Below are positions 35,804 to 45,027 of a stretch of DNA of 64,000 bases, in pieces. A program made the position numbers and the translations under genes. The notes under the pieces were generated by a model, which worked only from the letters and a program-made list of their open reading frames with translations, was not told where the DNA came from and did not search any database. Position 1 is the stretch's first letter; every line of letters begins with the position of its first letter. The DNA is from Flavobacterium weaverense (lineage in GTDB: Bacteria > Bacteroidota > Bacteroidia > Flavobacteriales > Flavobacteriaceae). The DNA lies in assembly GCF_003688495.1 (NCBI RefSeq), contig NZ_REFH01000008.1, positions 310,001-374,000 on the forward strand. The letters run 5' to 3'.

Positions 35804-38641
35804 ATGAATAAATTTTACTTCACAATTTTCTTTATCATTTATGTATCGGGAGCAATTGCGCAAAATAAAAGTGGTTTTTTTGGAAGAATTATTGAAACAA
35901 AATCTCAAAATCCATTAGGTTTTGTTGTAGTCAGTGTTCAAAATACTTCATTAATGCAAATTACTGAAACTGATGGGCAATTTATTTTTGATTCTGTTCC
36001 TTCAGGTACTGTTTTGCTATTCATCCATAGCCAAGGATTCAAAGATGTACTCCTTCCGCTAGAAATTGTTTCAGACCAAATGCTTGATCTAGGTACAATC
36101 AGCTTAGAAGAAGACCAAACATTAGAACAACAAAGCAGTATAATTACACTTGTAGAAAGCGATTTTAGTGATGAAAATAGTAGTTCAGAAAGTACTTCGG
36201 GACTTTTACAATCCTCAAGAGATGTTTTTCTACAATCAGCAGCCTTCAACTGGGGACAAGCTCGGTTTAGGGTTCGAGGATTAGACAGCGAATATTCGAC
36301 GATGATGATTAATGGTGTTGTCATGAATAAAATATATGATGGCAGACCACAATGGGGAGAATGGGGAGGATTGAATGATGCATTGCGCAATCAAGAATTT
36401 ACGCTGGGAACTGCAGCTTCAGATTATAATTTCGGTGGAATTTTAGGAACGCAACAAATCAATACTCGCGCTTCGATTTATAGACCGGGTTCTCGTATTA
36501 CTTTTTCAGGTACAAATACTAACTATAGTTGGCGAAGCATGGCTACTTATGCGAGCGGTATGAATCCTTCTGGTTGGGCTTATGTGGTTTCTGCGGGAAA
36601 ACGCTGGGCACAAGAGGGCTATTTTGAAGGAACGAGCTATGATGCAAATTCTTTTTTTCTAAGTCTTGAAAAAAAATGGAGCGAAAAACATTCATTAAAT
36701 CTAACAGCAATGTATACTCCAAATTACAGAGCTAAAAATTCTCCAAATACATCTGAAGTCACCGATTTAACGACTATCAAATACAATTCTTATTGGGGTT
36801 TTCAAGATGGCAAAAAGCGGAATTCGAGGATAAAATCTATTGAAATGCCTACTATTATGCTCAATCATTATTTTAAAATTAATGATAAAACCAACCTAAA
36901 TTCTAGTGTAACGTATCAATTTGGTAAAGTAGCTAATAGCAATATTGATTATCAAAATACTATCAGCCCTGATCCATCCTATTATAGAAAAATACCTAGT
37001 TTTTATAGTTCGTTATATGCAAAAGATAGCGGAGAATTTTCAGGAGCATTTACGCCAGATTATGAAAATGCAGAGAAAAGCAAAAATTCATTCCTAGCTA
37101 ATCCTCAAATCGATTGGACTGCTATTTATAAAGCAAATCAAACTCCTTTTCTTGATTCCAATGGCATTATTTCAGGATATGAACCTGCAAAAAGTAAATA
37201 CGTTCTATATGAGGATCGAGTCGAAGACCAAACTGCTGCAATCAATACTAATTTAACTACTCAACTTTCAGAAAACATATTTTTAAACGCTGGAGCATCA
37301 TTTAAAAAAATAAAATCTAATTATTCTCAGCATCTTCTAGATTTACTTGGGGGACGATACTTTGAAGATATTGATACCTTCTATAAAGGTTCACAATCTC
37401 AATCTGATCTTAATAATGCAGATCGCCAAGTTGTAGTAGGTGAAACATATGGATATAATTACAATTATTTTGCTGCTGTTTTAGAGGCTTTTACTCAGTT
37501 TAAATTCACATATAACAAAATTGATTTTTATTTGGCGCAGCAGTTTTCGAATAGAACCTATCAAAGAGAAGGTTTATATAAAAATGGTATTTACGAAAAC
37601 ACATCTTTTGGAAAAAGTGAAAAAGTAACATTTGAAAATTTCGGATTCAAAGCTGGATTTAATTTCAAAATTTCCGGAAAAAAATTGGTTACTTTTAATG
37701 CAGCACATTTGACCAAAGCACCTTCTTTACGCAATACTTTTCCCAATTCTAGACTAAATAATTCAATAGTAAATGAACTTGAAAGTGAAAATATTAATAG
37801 TGTCGACGTTAGTTATATTTATCGTTCGCCAAAACTAAAAGGCAGATTGACAACATATTATTCACTTATAAAAAACATAACTCAGATTTCATTTTTCTAC
37901 GCTGAAGGAATTTTTGATGACGGAGCAGGATATTTGAATACGGATGCTTTTGTAAGTCAAACACTAAGCAAATTAGATAAAAAGAATATTGGTGCTGAGT
38001 TAAGTTTGGAATACCAATTGACTTCGACAATAAAAACTACTTTGGCCGCAGCCATAGGAGAATATACAATTGCAAGTAATCCTCAAGTTACATTAGTAAA
38101 TGACGCCAAAGCTTCCATAGAAAATACAAATCCAGTTTTTGATTTTGGAACAGCTGCTCTTAAAAACTACAAGCAAGCAGGAATGCCACAGCGAGCCTAT
38201 TCTTTTGGTTTAGAATACAGAGATCCAAAATACTGGTGGATTAGTACTAATGTCAATTATCTCACAAATAGCTACGTCGACATCTCAGCAATTTCTAGAA
38301 CTAAAATATTTTATAAAAATCCAGCTTCCGGTTTTAACTTTCCCGAGGCAACAGAGGAACGAGCTGCAGAGTTGCTAAAGCAAGAAAAATTTGATCCGTT
38401 AATGCTTTTAAATCTTGTAGGTGGAAAATCTTGGCGAATACATGGAACGAATTTTGGCATTTTCGCAAGTGTCAATAATGTACTCGATGTTACTTATAAA
38501 ACTGGGGGATATGAACAGGCTCGAAATGCTAATTTTAGAGAAATGAACCAAGACGTTTCTAGTGGCACGCCATCCTTCGGTAATAAATATTTCTACGGAT
38601 ACGGAAGAACCTATTTTGTGAATTTATATATTAATTTATAG
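35804..38641 (+). CDS. TonB-dependent receptor with N-terminal carboxypeptidase-like domain
   Basis: The 945-residue protein has a signal peptide (FYFTIFFIIYVSGAIAQ), then a beta-sandwich carboxypeptidase regulatory-like domain (FFGRIIETKSQNPLGFVVVSVQNTSLMQI ..., about 25-105). A plug domain (RFRVRGLDSEYSTMMINGVVMN) and a large barrel follow, ending FVNLYINL. The extra N-terminal domain is typical of Bacteroidota receptors. It is followed 10 bases later by a DUF5689-type lipoprotein gene. This pair is common in flavobacteria. The ligand is unknown. Confidence 0.92.
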   Translation: MNKFYFTIFFIIYVSGAIAQNKSGFFGRIIETKSQNPLGFVVVSVQNTSLMQITETDGQFIFDSVPSGTVLLFIHSQGFKDVLLPLEIVSDQMLDLGTISLEEDQTLEQQSSIITLVESDFSDENSSSESTSGLLQSSRDVFLQSAAFNWGQARFRVRGLDSEYSTMMINGVVMNKIYDGRPQWGEWGGLNDALRNQEFTLGTAASDYNFGGILGTQQINTRASIYRPGSRITFSGTNTNYSWRSMATYASGMNPSGWAYVVSAGKRWAQEGYFEGTSYDANSFFLSLEKKWSEKHSLNLTAMYTPNYRAKNSPNTSEVTDLTTIKYNSYWGFQDGKKRNSRIKSIEMPTIMLNHYFKINDKTNLNSSVTYQFGKVANSNIDYQNTISPDPSYYRKIPSFYSSLYAKDSGEFSGAFTPDYENAEKSKNSFLANPQIDWTAIYKANQTPFLDSNGIISGYEPAKSKYVLYEDRVEDQTAAINTNLTTQLSENIFLNAGASFKKIKSNYSQHLLDLLGGRYFEDIDTFYKGSQSQSDLNNADRQVVVGETYGYNYNYFAAVLEAFTQFKFTYNKIDFYLAQQFSNRTYQREGLYKNGIYENTSFGKSEKVTFENFGFKAGFNFKISGKKLVTFNAAHLTKAPSLRNTFPNSRLNNSIVNELESENINSVDVSYIYRSPKLKGRLTTYYSLIKNITQISFFYAEGIFDDGAGYLNTDAFVSQTLSKLDKKNIGAELSLEYQLTSTIKTTLAAAIGEYTIASNPQVTLVNDAKASIENTNPVFDFGTAALKNYKQAGMPQRAYSFGLEYRDPKYWWISTNVNYLTNSYVDISAISRTKIFYKNPASGFNFPEATEERAAELLKQEKFDPLMLLNLVGGKSWRIHGTNFGIFASVNNVLDVTYKTGGYEQARNANFREMNQDVSSGTPSFGNKYFYGYGRTYFVNLYINL

Positions 38642-38651
38642 TCTCTAGAAC

Positions 38652-40007
38652 ATGAAAAAATCTACTTATAATTCTTATTTCTTTTTTTTATCACTGCTAC
38701 TATTAAGCGCTTGCACAAACGATAATTTGTCTGCACCACAATTAGTTTGCACGCAAACGGATTTGATTCCTAATATCAAGGTGAGTGAAGTTCGTGCAAA
38801 CGCAAACGCTATCGTGGCTCAATATAAATACGATGACGTCATTGAAGCTTATGTTATATCAAGTGATGAAGCCGGAAATTTTTTTAAAACTATATCTTTT
38901 CAAACCTTGGCTACAGCCGCAACTCCAGCAATAGGTTTTAGCGTTCCAGTTGACGCTACTAATTTATATATTGATTATAGAGTTGGCAACAAAGTATATC
39001 TAAAGTTGAAAAACCAATTTACAGATGTTTCATTTGGAGGAATGCGTATTGGAAGCATTTTTGTTAATGGCTATAATGATGGTGGAGTGGGAAGACTTTC
39101 TCAAAATGATTACAAAGCAGTTCTTAACGCCTCATGCAAAAACGCTAATGAGGATGAGCTTGTAAAAGCCGTTACAATGACTGAGCTGCTCAATGATTCA
39201 TACTTAAACACTTTAGTCGAGCTTTCAGATGTTCAATTTTCAATCGCCGCAAAGGGCCGCCATTATTTTGAAGAGACAAATAATGTAGGTGGCGCGACTA
39301 ATTGGGGACTAATGGATAAGCTTGGAAACCAAATCTATTTTAGAACTAGTAGTTTTGCTAAATTTTCTACTAGCTTAGTTCCTACTGGTAGCGGTAAAGT
39401 AAGAGGTGTGCTTACAAAATATGGAACTGATTATCAATTGCTCGCAAGGTCCGAAAAAGATGTCGTTATGGAAGGGGTGAGAGCAACTCCATTCTTTATT
39501 CAAGATTTTGAAACTGCAGTTGATAAATCAAATTTGATTCTTGCTGGTTGGACAAACATTGCACAAAATGGATCGCTCTTATGGAAAGGAGGGGTTTCGG
39601 CAGGTAATGGTTATGCCGAGTTTAGTATTTCAGGTACTAAAGTAGTTACAAATGTTGCTTGGTTAATTTCACCAAAAATAGATATGGACATCTATAAGAA
39701 CGAAGTCCTTAGTTTTAGAGCTGCTCAACATCATTTAGATATTGATTCACCGCTTAACGCGCTTGAAGTTTTAGTTTCAACTAATTTTGATGGATTGAAC
39801 GTAACCAAAGCGACTTGGATTCCGCTGAAAGCAAATTTACCGAATCAATCCACACCATGGCGTCAATTTATAGGAAGTGGCGCAGTAGATTTATCTTCTT
39901 ACAAAGGGAAAATTAATATAGCGTTCAAGTACAGTGGTTCTGGTAAAAATCTAGCGCTGGATGGTGCTTTCCTAGTAGATGATGTGCAGATTTTTGGCGA
40001 TAATTAA
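38652..40007 (+). CDS. DUF5689-type surface lipoprotein with C-terminal jelly-roll (choice-of-anchor J-like) domain
   Basis: This 451-residue lipoprotein has lipobox LLLLSACTND (Cys21). Residues 30-260 match the DUF5689 pattern (KVSEVRANANAI ... IEAYVISSDEAGNFFKTISFQ, YLNTLVELSDVQF, GKVRGVLTKYGTDYQLLARSEKDV), an OB-like domain. From about 275 the end domain FFIQDFETAVDKSNLILAGWTN ... KINIAFKYSGSG is a beta-jelly-roll of the choice-of-anchor J type. It probably acts at the cell surface with the upstream TonB receptor. In many relatives an endonuclease/phosphatase-like gene follows this pair; here an FKBP gene does. Confidence 0.82.
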   Translation: MKKSTYNSYFFFLSLLLLSACTNDNLSAPQLVCTQTDLIPNIKVSEVRANANAIVAQYKYDDVIEAYVISSDEAGNFFKTISFQTLATAATPAIGFSVPVDATNLYIDYRVGNKVYLKLKNQFTDVSFGGMRIGSIFVNGYNDGGVGRLSQNDYKAVLNASCKNANEDELVKAVTMTELLNDSYLNTLVELSDVQFSIAAKGRHYFEETNNVGGATNWGLMDKLGNQIYFRTSSFAKFSTSLVPTGSGKVRGVLTKYGTDYQLLARSEKDVVMEGVRATPFFIQDFETAVDKSNLILAGWTNIAQNGSLLWKGGVSAGNGYAEFSISGTKVVTNVAWLISPKIDMDIYKNEVLSFRAAQHHLDIDSPLNALEVLVSTNFDGLNVTKATWIPLKANLPNQSTPWRQFIGSGAVDLSSYKGKINIAFKYSGSGKNLALDGAFLVDDVQIFGDN

Positions 40008-40021
40008 TTTCACTATCTTTG
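39993..40021 (+). promoter_or_regulatory. Bacteroidota-type promoter of the FKBP gene
   Basis: TTTG (39993-39996), 17 bases, TATCTTTG (40014-40021). The -33 box lies inside the last codons of the DUF5689 gene. The -7 box ends 24 bases before ATG 40046, so the isomerase gene probably has its own transcript. Confidence 0.7.
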
Positions 40022-40045
40022 CGGCAAAATAAAATAAAAAATACC

Positions 40046-40516
40046 ATGAAATACACTTTATTAGTACTTGTCTCTTTTCTATTTGTTTCTTGCTTTCCAG
40101 ATTTGAAATCTGATGTTGAAACACAACCAGTTGATTATACAATCCAAAATGAAAAAGAAATCACTGATTATATTGCTAAAAATAATTTGATTTCCCAAAA
40201 AAGCGAAACTGGTTTACATTACATAATTAATGAAGAAGGAACTGGTAAACAGCCTAATGCAAATTCAGATGTAACAGTTGCGTACAAAGGATATTTTACT
40301 AATGGTAAAACTTTTGATAAAAGTGAAGCAGCAGGAATTACTTTTAATTTACAACAAGTAATAAAAGGATGGACAGAAGGAATTCAATATTTCAAAGAAG
40401 GCGGAAGCGGCGTACTGTTAGTACCTTCTAGTTTAGGTTACGGTAACGGAGGTCGACCAGGAATACCTGGAGGCGCTGTACTTATTTTTGATATAAAATT
40501 AATTACTGTAAAATAA
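40046..40516 (+). CDS. FKBP-type peptidyl-prolyl isomerase lipoprotein
   Basis: ATG 40046 gives 156 residues beginning with a lipoprotein signal (MKYTLLVLVSFLFVSCFPD, Cys16); a TTG at 40019 lies in the -7 box and is rejected. The FKBP domain (about 60-156) contains SDVTVAYKGYFTNGKTFDKS, VIKGWTEGIQYFKEGG, SLGYGNGG and VLIFDIKLI. It assists protein folding in the periplasm or at the outer membrane. It resembles the gliding-associated lipoprotein GldI in class, but I cannot assign it to that gene. Confidence 0.92.
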   Translation: MKYTLLVLVSFLFVSCFPDLKSDVETQPVDYTIQNEKEITDYIAKNNLISQKSETGLHYIINEEGTGKQPNANSDVTVAYKGYFTNGKTFDKSEAAGITFNLQQVIKGWTEGIQYFKEGGSGVLLVPSSLGYGNGGRPGIPGGAVLIFDIKLITVK

Positions 40517-40545
40517 ATTATAGCATTGATTGATTTAAGAAATCT

Positions 40546-40582
40546 AAAGAGATTGTCCAATAGGGCAATCTCTTTTTTTTTA
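40546..40582. terminator. Intrinsic terminator after the FKBP gene
   Basis: Arms aaagagattgtcc / gggcaatctcttt with one wobble, loop aata, followed by a long T-run. About 30 bases after the stop. Confidence 0.9.
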
Positions 40583-40671
40583 CTTTAAAAGCTTTTTTTA
40601 AAATAATACTATTATTAAAAGCTTGTGATTTTTTTATAAACCCATTACAACATAAGTTCCTTACAAATCAT

Positions 40672-40679
40672 TAAATTTG
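40672..40679 (+). promoter_or_regulatory. -7 box TAAATTTG before hflX
   Basis: A full TAnnTTTG match ending 16 bases before the hflX ATG. No -33 TTTG was found at the usual distance, so this rests on one box. Confidence 0.4.
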
Positions 40680-40695
40680 TAGCTTATTCAAAGAC

Positions 40696-41946
40696 ATGTT
40701 AGAAAAAGAAGTAATAAATTTCGAAAAAACGGCTATAGTTGGTATTGTAACGCAAAATCAAAGTGAAGAGAAACTTAACGAGTATCTTGATGAATTAGAG
40801 TTTTTGACCTTTACTGCTGGAGGCCAAGTGGTAAAGCGCTTTTCGCAAAAAATGGAACGTCCTAATCCAAAGACTTTTGTTGGAACAGGAAAGATTGAAG
40901 AGATTCATCAATTTGTTAGAGAAAATGATATTTCAACATTAGTATTTGATGATGAATTGTCTCCTTCACAGCAAAAAAATATATCTAAAATAATTGAGGA
41001 ATGTAAAATCCTTGATCGAACGCATCTTATTCTTGATATTTTTGCACAACGTGCTGAGACTTCATACGCAAGAACGCAAGTAGAATTAGCGCAATGTCAA
41101 TATTTACTACCAAGACTTTCCGGAATGTGGACGCACCTTGAGCGCCAAAAAGGAGGAATTGGGATGCGTGGACCTGGTGAAACGGAGATTGAAACAGACA
41201 GACGTATTGTACGTGACCGTATCGCATTATTGAAAGAAAAAATAAAAACTATTGATAAGCAACAAGGCGTGCAACGCGGAAATCGTGGTGCAATGGTTCG
41301 TGTGGCTTTAGTGGGGTATACTAATGTTGGGAAATCAACTTTAATGAACGCAGTAGGTAAAAGTGATGTTTTTGTGGAGAACAAACTTTTTGCAACTTTA
41401 GATACTACTGTTCGAAAAGTGGTGATTAAAAACTTACCTTTCTTGCTTTCTGATACTGTTGGTTTTATTCGAAAATTGCCAACACAATTGGTAGATTCTT
41501 TTAAAAGCACATTAGATGAGGTTCGTGAAGCCGATCTTTTATTACACGTAGTTGATATTTCTCACCCTGAATTTGAAGATCATATTGCATCGGTAAATCA
41601 GACATTATTAGATATCAAAGCTAATGATAAGCCTGTTATTATGGTTTTTAATAAAATTGATGCCTACAAACATTTGACTATTGATGAAGATGATTTGATG
41701 ACTGAGAAAACGAATAAACATTTTACACTTGAAGAATGGAAATCAACTTGGATGAGTAGAGTAGGAGAGCAAAATGCTTTGTTTATTTCCGCTACTCAAA
41801 AAGAAAATTTTGAAGAATTCAGAGAACGTGTTTATGAAGCTGTGAGACAGATTCACATTACTCGTTTTCCTTACAATAAATTCTTGTATCCAGATTATAA
41901 GGATGCTGTTGAAAAGGAAGATAAAGAGGAAAGTGACGACGAATAG
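40696..41946 (+). CDS. hflX: Ribosome-associated GTPase HflX
   Basis: The 416-residue protein has the HflX N-terminal domain (NPKTFVGTGKIEEI, LVFDDELSPSQQKNI, DRTHLILDIFAQRAETSYA), the linker motif GIGMRGPGETEIETDRR, and a TRAFAC GTPase domain with Walker A GYTNVGKST at 207-215, switch DTVGFIRKLPTQLV, and NKID. HflX binds the 50S subunit and splits stalled ribosomes under stress. It stands as a single gene between two terminators. Confidence 0.97.
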   Translation: MLEKEVINFEKTAIVGIVTQNQSEEKLNEYLDELEFLTFTAGGQVVKRFSQKMERPNPKTFVGTGKIEEIHQFVRENDISTLVFDDELSPSQQKNISKIIEECKILDRTHLILDIFAQRAETSYARTQVELAQCQYLLPRLSGMWTHLERQKGGIGMRGPGETEIETDRRIVRDRIALLKEKIKTIDKQQGVQRGNRGAMVRVALVGYTNVGKSTLMNAVGKSDVFVENKLFATLDTTVRKVVIKNLPFLLSDTVGFIRKLPTQLVDSFKSTLDEVREADLLLHVVDISHPEFEDHIASVNQTLLDIKANDKPVIMVFNKIDAYKHLTIDEDDLMTEKTNKHFTLEEWKSTWMSRVGEQNALFISATQKENFEEFRERVYEAVRQIHITRFPYNKFLYPDYKDAVEKEDKEESDDE

Positions 41947-41971
41947 CTATATCTCTGTTTAATAAAATGCT

Positions 41972-42005
41972 TAATCCCTTTTGATTTTTCAAGAGGGATT
42001 TTTCT
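41972..42005. terminator. Intrinsic terminator after hflX
   Basis: Arms aatcccttttga / tcaagagggatt with one wobble, loop tttt, followed by tttctttg. It begins 26 bases after the hflX stop. Confidence 0.82.
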
Positions 42006-42076
42006 TTGAAAAAAAGTCTAAGTATAAATACTCTTCTTAAAATTAATTTGTTCTATTTTGCAGCCAAATTAAAAAC

Positions 42077-43381
42077 ATGAAAAACCCACCTTTTATTACA
42101 GACGATACAGTCGTTTTTGGATTATTGATGCTTCTTTTAGCATTTGTGTTTTACACTTCTGCAATAAAATTTGGATTTTGGAAAAAATTCTACGTTGTTT
42201 TTCCTTCTTTGTTGATGTGTTATTTACTTCCTTCGATATTCAGCTCGTTAAATATCATTGCACCGGAGTGGAATGAAGTGGGTGAAAGCGGTGAATTAAT
42301 TGCAAAAAAGTCTTCGATATATTTTATTGCTAGTCGGTACTTACTTCCAGCTGCTTTAGTTTTAATGACATTGAGCATTGATTTGAAAGCGATGTTTAAA
42401 TTAGGGCCAAAAGCATTAATTATGTTTTTTACAGGAACCGTAGGTGTAATAATTGGAGCTCCAATAGCTGTTTTGATCATGTCTATTTTTTCTCCTGAAA
42501 CTGTTGGTGGTGCAGGGTTTGATGCCGCTTGGCGTGGACTTTCAACCATTGCAGGAAGTTGGATAGGCGGTGGAGCTAATCAAGCAGCAATGCTTGAAGT
42601 TTTCAAATTCAATCAGGAAAAATACGGAGCTATGGTTCTAGTAGACATAGTAGTTGCTAATATATGGATGGCTTTTCTACTATTTGGTATTGGAAAAAAA
42701 GAAAAAATAGATAAATGGCTGAAAGCTGATAACAGTTCAATTGAAGAACTAAAAGAGAAAGTTACAGCTTATGCTGATAACGTAATTAGAAATCCTAGCT
42801 TAACCGACTTAATGATTATCTTGGGTATTGCTTTTGCAGCGGTAGGTCTTTCGCATTGGGGAAGTAATTCTTTCTCCGACTTTTTAAAAGCTAATTTCGA
42901 AATTGTAAATGATCCTACAAGTTTTGCATCTACTTTTGGAGATCGGTTCTTTTGGATGGTTACGATTGCAACGGCTTTAGGAATTCTATTCTCTTTCACT
43001 AAACTTAAAGCTTATGAAGGAGCTGGAGCAAGTAAAATAGGAAGCGTTTTTATATATATTCTTGTTGCATCTATAGGAATGAAAATGGATTTAGGATCTG
43101 TGATGAGTAATCCTGGATTACTGATCGTAGGGCTGATTTGGATGGCGATTCACGTTCTACTATTAGTTATTGTTGCGAAGATCATTAAAGCGCCATTTTT
43201 CTTTCTCGCTGTTGGAAGTAAAGCCAATATCGGTGGAGCAGCGTCTGCGCCAATTGTAGCGTCTGCTTTTCATCCATCACTAGCTAGTGTAGGTGTTCTT
43301 TTAGCAGTTTTTGGTTATGTAATAGGAACTTATGGTGCGTTGCTAGCTGCATTTTTGATGGAAATTGCAGCTCCGAAATAG
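42077..43381 (+). CDS. DUF819-family integral membrane protein
   Basis: The 434-residue protein has about eleven membrane helices. Family features are the duplicated Gly/Ala-rich helical hairpins, GSWIGGGANQAAMLEV in the first half and GSKANIGGAASAPIVASAFHPSL in the second. These inverted hairpins resemble bacterial cation/carboxylate carriers, so transport is likely. Substrate is unknown. It is flanked by terminators on both sides and is probably monocistronic. Confidence 0.88.
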   Translation: MKNPPFITDDTVVFGLLMLLLAFVFYTSAIKFGFWKKFYVVFPSLLMCYLLPSIFSSLNIIAPEWNEVGESGELIAKKSSIYFIASRYLLPAALVLMTLSIDLKAMFKLGPKALIMFFTGTVGVIIGAPIAVLIMSIFSPETVGGAGFDAAWRGLSTIAGSWIGGGANQAAMLEVFKFNQEKYGAMVLVDIVVANIWMAFLLFGIGKKEKIDKWLKADNSSIEELKEKVTAYADNVIRNPSLTDLMIILGIAFAAVGLSHWGSNSFSDFLKANFEIVNDPTSFASTFGDRFFWMVTIATALGILFSFTKLKAYEGAGASKIGSVFIYILVASIGMKMDLGSVMSNPGLLIVGLIWMAIHVLLLVIVAKIIKAPFFFLAVGSKANIGGAASAPIVASAFHPSLASVGVLLAVFGYVIGTYGALLAAFLMEIAAPK

Positions 43382-43440
43382 GTTATAGAAATTTTGTTAA
43401 TTCACATTTCCCAATAATTTTATTGGAAGTTAATGAAAAT

Positions 43441-43480
43441 AAAAAATCCCTTTTGAAATCATTTTTCAAAAGGGATTTTT
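43441..43480. terminator. Bidirectional terminator between the DUF819 and DUF3078 genes
   Basis: Arms aaaaatcccttttgaaa / tttcaaaagggattttt are perfect around a short T-rich loop, with A- and T-runs on the two sides. It serves both convergent genes. Confidence 0.92.
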
Positions 43481-43499
43481 GCATAAATATTATTTTGAT

Positions 43500-44348
43500 C
43501 TAGAAACCGTAATTAACTCCTAATCCAAAAACTTCTCTAGTTTGTACAGCCTTAATTGAATTATCATCATAAATAGCTTGAAATGCTACGTTTGCTGATA
43601 GGTATTTGTTTATTTTCATGATTACATTCATTTGGTAGTCGACATCTACGTTTTGCGGTTGGTCTAAGTAGTTAGAGTATAAATTCAATCTGTTTTCAAT
43701 GGAAACATTTGTCATTAAATTGATTTTATAATATCCTGAAATGCTAGCTCCAAATTCAAAGCGAGAAGAGTCACCTTGTAAAACTCCAAAAGAAGGTCCA
43801 AATTCAGTAAAGTGTGGATGAACAACAATTAGCTTAGCTGTTGCGGGAGAAAAATTGACGCTAAGATTGTCACTTTTTTTCCACCAAATACCAGGTCCAA
43901 ACTGGAAATAAGCAGGAGAGAAGAAATGAGAGATTTTAATCATATTCTTGTCTAAACCGCTATCCATTTGTGTTTTAAAATTAAAGAACATGGAATAATA
44001 CCATTCTCCAGTAGCTTTTTTACCCCAAAGAGAATTTAGCTCTAAACGATCATCTGTTTTGGCTGTTTTAGCATCACCTTTTATTTTACTTAAGCCATAG
44101 GCTAAAATAAATTTATTGTCCCAAACGACATCGCCATTTTTATAGTTGAAGTCATAATTGATTCCAAGATTACCAGCAATATTAGAAGTTCCGCCGCCTA
44201 ACCATTGCTTGTTATAAGAAGATTGGTTAAAAAGCAAAGAAAAATTTCCTTTTTTAGTCCAAAGTTTCGTCGTGTCTATTGCAGTCTCTTGTGCATTAGC
44301 AGCAAAAATGCTCATAAGAAAAACTAAAGTGATTGCTATATTTTTCAT
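43500..44348 (-). CDS. DUF3078-family outer-membrane beta-barrel-like protein
   Basis: The 282-residue protein has a signal peptide (MKNIAITLVFLMSIFAANAQ) and DUF3078 features: WTKKGNFSLLFNQSSYNKQWLGGGTSN near the start, repeated amphipathic strands with aromatic ends, and a C-terminal FGLGVNYGF ending in Phe, the usual outer-membrane barrel signal. Function unknown. Its own -7 box lies 23 bases upstream, so it may be separate from the suf-linked genes that precede it on the same strand. Confidence 0.85.
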   Translation of the reverse strand: MKNIAITLVFLMSIFAANAQETAIDTTKLWTKKGNFSLLFNQSSYNKQWLGGGTSNIAGNLGINYDFNYKNGDVVWDNKFILAYGLSKIKGDAKTAKTDDRLELNSLWGKKATGEWYYSMFFNFKTQMDSGLDKNMIKISHFFSPAYFQFGPGIWWKKSDNLSVNFSPATAKLIVVHPHFTEFGPSFGVLQGDSSRFEFGASISGYYKINLMTNVSIENRLNLYSNYLDQPQNVDVDYQMNVIMKINKYLSANVAFQAIYDDNSIKAVQTREVFGLGVNYGF

Positions 44349-44371
44349 AAAATGCTATTTAAAAGTTTTGC

Positions 44372-44379
44372 CAAAAATA
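44372..44379 (-). promoter_or_regulatory. -7 box TATTTTTG for the DUF3078 gene
   Basis: Plus strand CAAAAATA, reverse complement of TATTTTTG; it ends 23 bases before the start at 44348. No -33 partner was found. Confidence 0.4.
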
Positions 44380-44436
44380 AATAATTTTTGCTAAATTTTA
44401 ATTTTATAAATAAATGATTGAAAAATAGAATGTACA

Positions 44437-44949
44437 TTACCCTTTTGAACTTGCTTTAAATAACGGAACTGCTGAACATGCCTCTCCGTACATAATACTT
44501 CTCGCAAAAGGCTGTAAGTAATGCGCAGCTAAAACGTAGGCGCGCATTGGCACAGGTTTTCTTGAGCAACCTTTTATAATCATTGGCTTGTTTGAATATA
44601 CTGAATAATCAATTTTAGCAAGTAACTCTTCATATAATGAAGCTTCTAAATCTTCAATTGTTCCATCAATAATTTTTTTCGCAAATGGTGCTAATTGAAT
44701 AGCAACTAAAATGGATGCCCAAGCAGGAACAATAGCATCTGTACTGCAATTAATAGCAACAAATTGATCTTGATATTGTGACCAATCATGATTTTTAAGT
44801 TGCTCTCTAAAATCTTTTTCCTTCAATAAAAATCCTTCTATGAGCCAGTGGGAAATATCGATTTGCGCACGAATTCCTTTCGGATAATAATCTTCTAGAT
44901 CGAAAACTTCCAAAACACTATTCGCTACCTTATTTATTATTTCGTCCAT
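44437..44949 (-). CDS. DUF2480-family protein linked to the suf genes
   Basis: This 170-residue soluble protein matches the Bacteroidota DUF2480 pattern: MDEIINKVANSVLEVFDLEDYYPKGIRAQIDISHWL near the start, KDFREQLKNHDWSQYQDQFVAINCSTDAIVPAWA, and a C-terminal CSRKPVPMRAYVLAAHYLQPFARS. Conserved Cys and acidic residues are present, but no known catalytic motif. It typically sits beside SUF genes, as here after the SufT-like gene, so a role in iron-sulfur assembly is plausible but not shown. Confidence 0.82.
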   Translation of the reverse strand: MDEIINKVANSVLEVFDLEDYYPKGIRAQIDISHWLIEGFLLKEKDFREQLKNHDWSQYQDQFVAINCSTDAIVPAWASILVAIQLAPFAKKIIDGTIEDLEASLYEELLAKIDYSVYSNKPMIIKGCSRKPVPMRAYVLAAHYLQPFARSIMYGEACSAVPLFKASSKG

Positions 44950-44950
44950 A

Positions 44951-45025
44951 TTAAAGTCTTAAAGTCGAAGGTCAAAAGTCATAAAGTAGCTCTAAATAGA
45001 CTTTATGACTTATGACTTTATGACT
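44951..45025. repeat. Palindromic AAGTCAT-type repeat array
   Basis: Left part repeats AAAGTC / AAGGTCA / AAAGTCAT at 7-8 base steps; right part repeats GACTTTAT / GACTTAT / GACTTTAT in the opposite sense. Bases 44976-44987 and 45000-45011 (aagtcataaagt / actttatgactt) are a perfect 12-base inverted repeat around a 12-base loop. It lies between the SufT-like and DUF2480 genes and has the same design as the array at 5854-5916, with a different core. Confidence 0.75.
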
Positions 45026-45027
45026 AA

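Noticed and set aside
35938..36390. Minus-strand frame of 150 codons inside the TonB receptor gene
   Set aside because: Antisense to a clear carboxypeptidase-like and plug domain; Ser/Leu-rich composition is typical of a shadow.
41097..41510. Minus-strand frame of 137 codons inside hflX
   Set aside because: It is antisense to the conserved GTPase domain; the composition is that of a shadow frame and no homologue is recognised.
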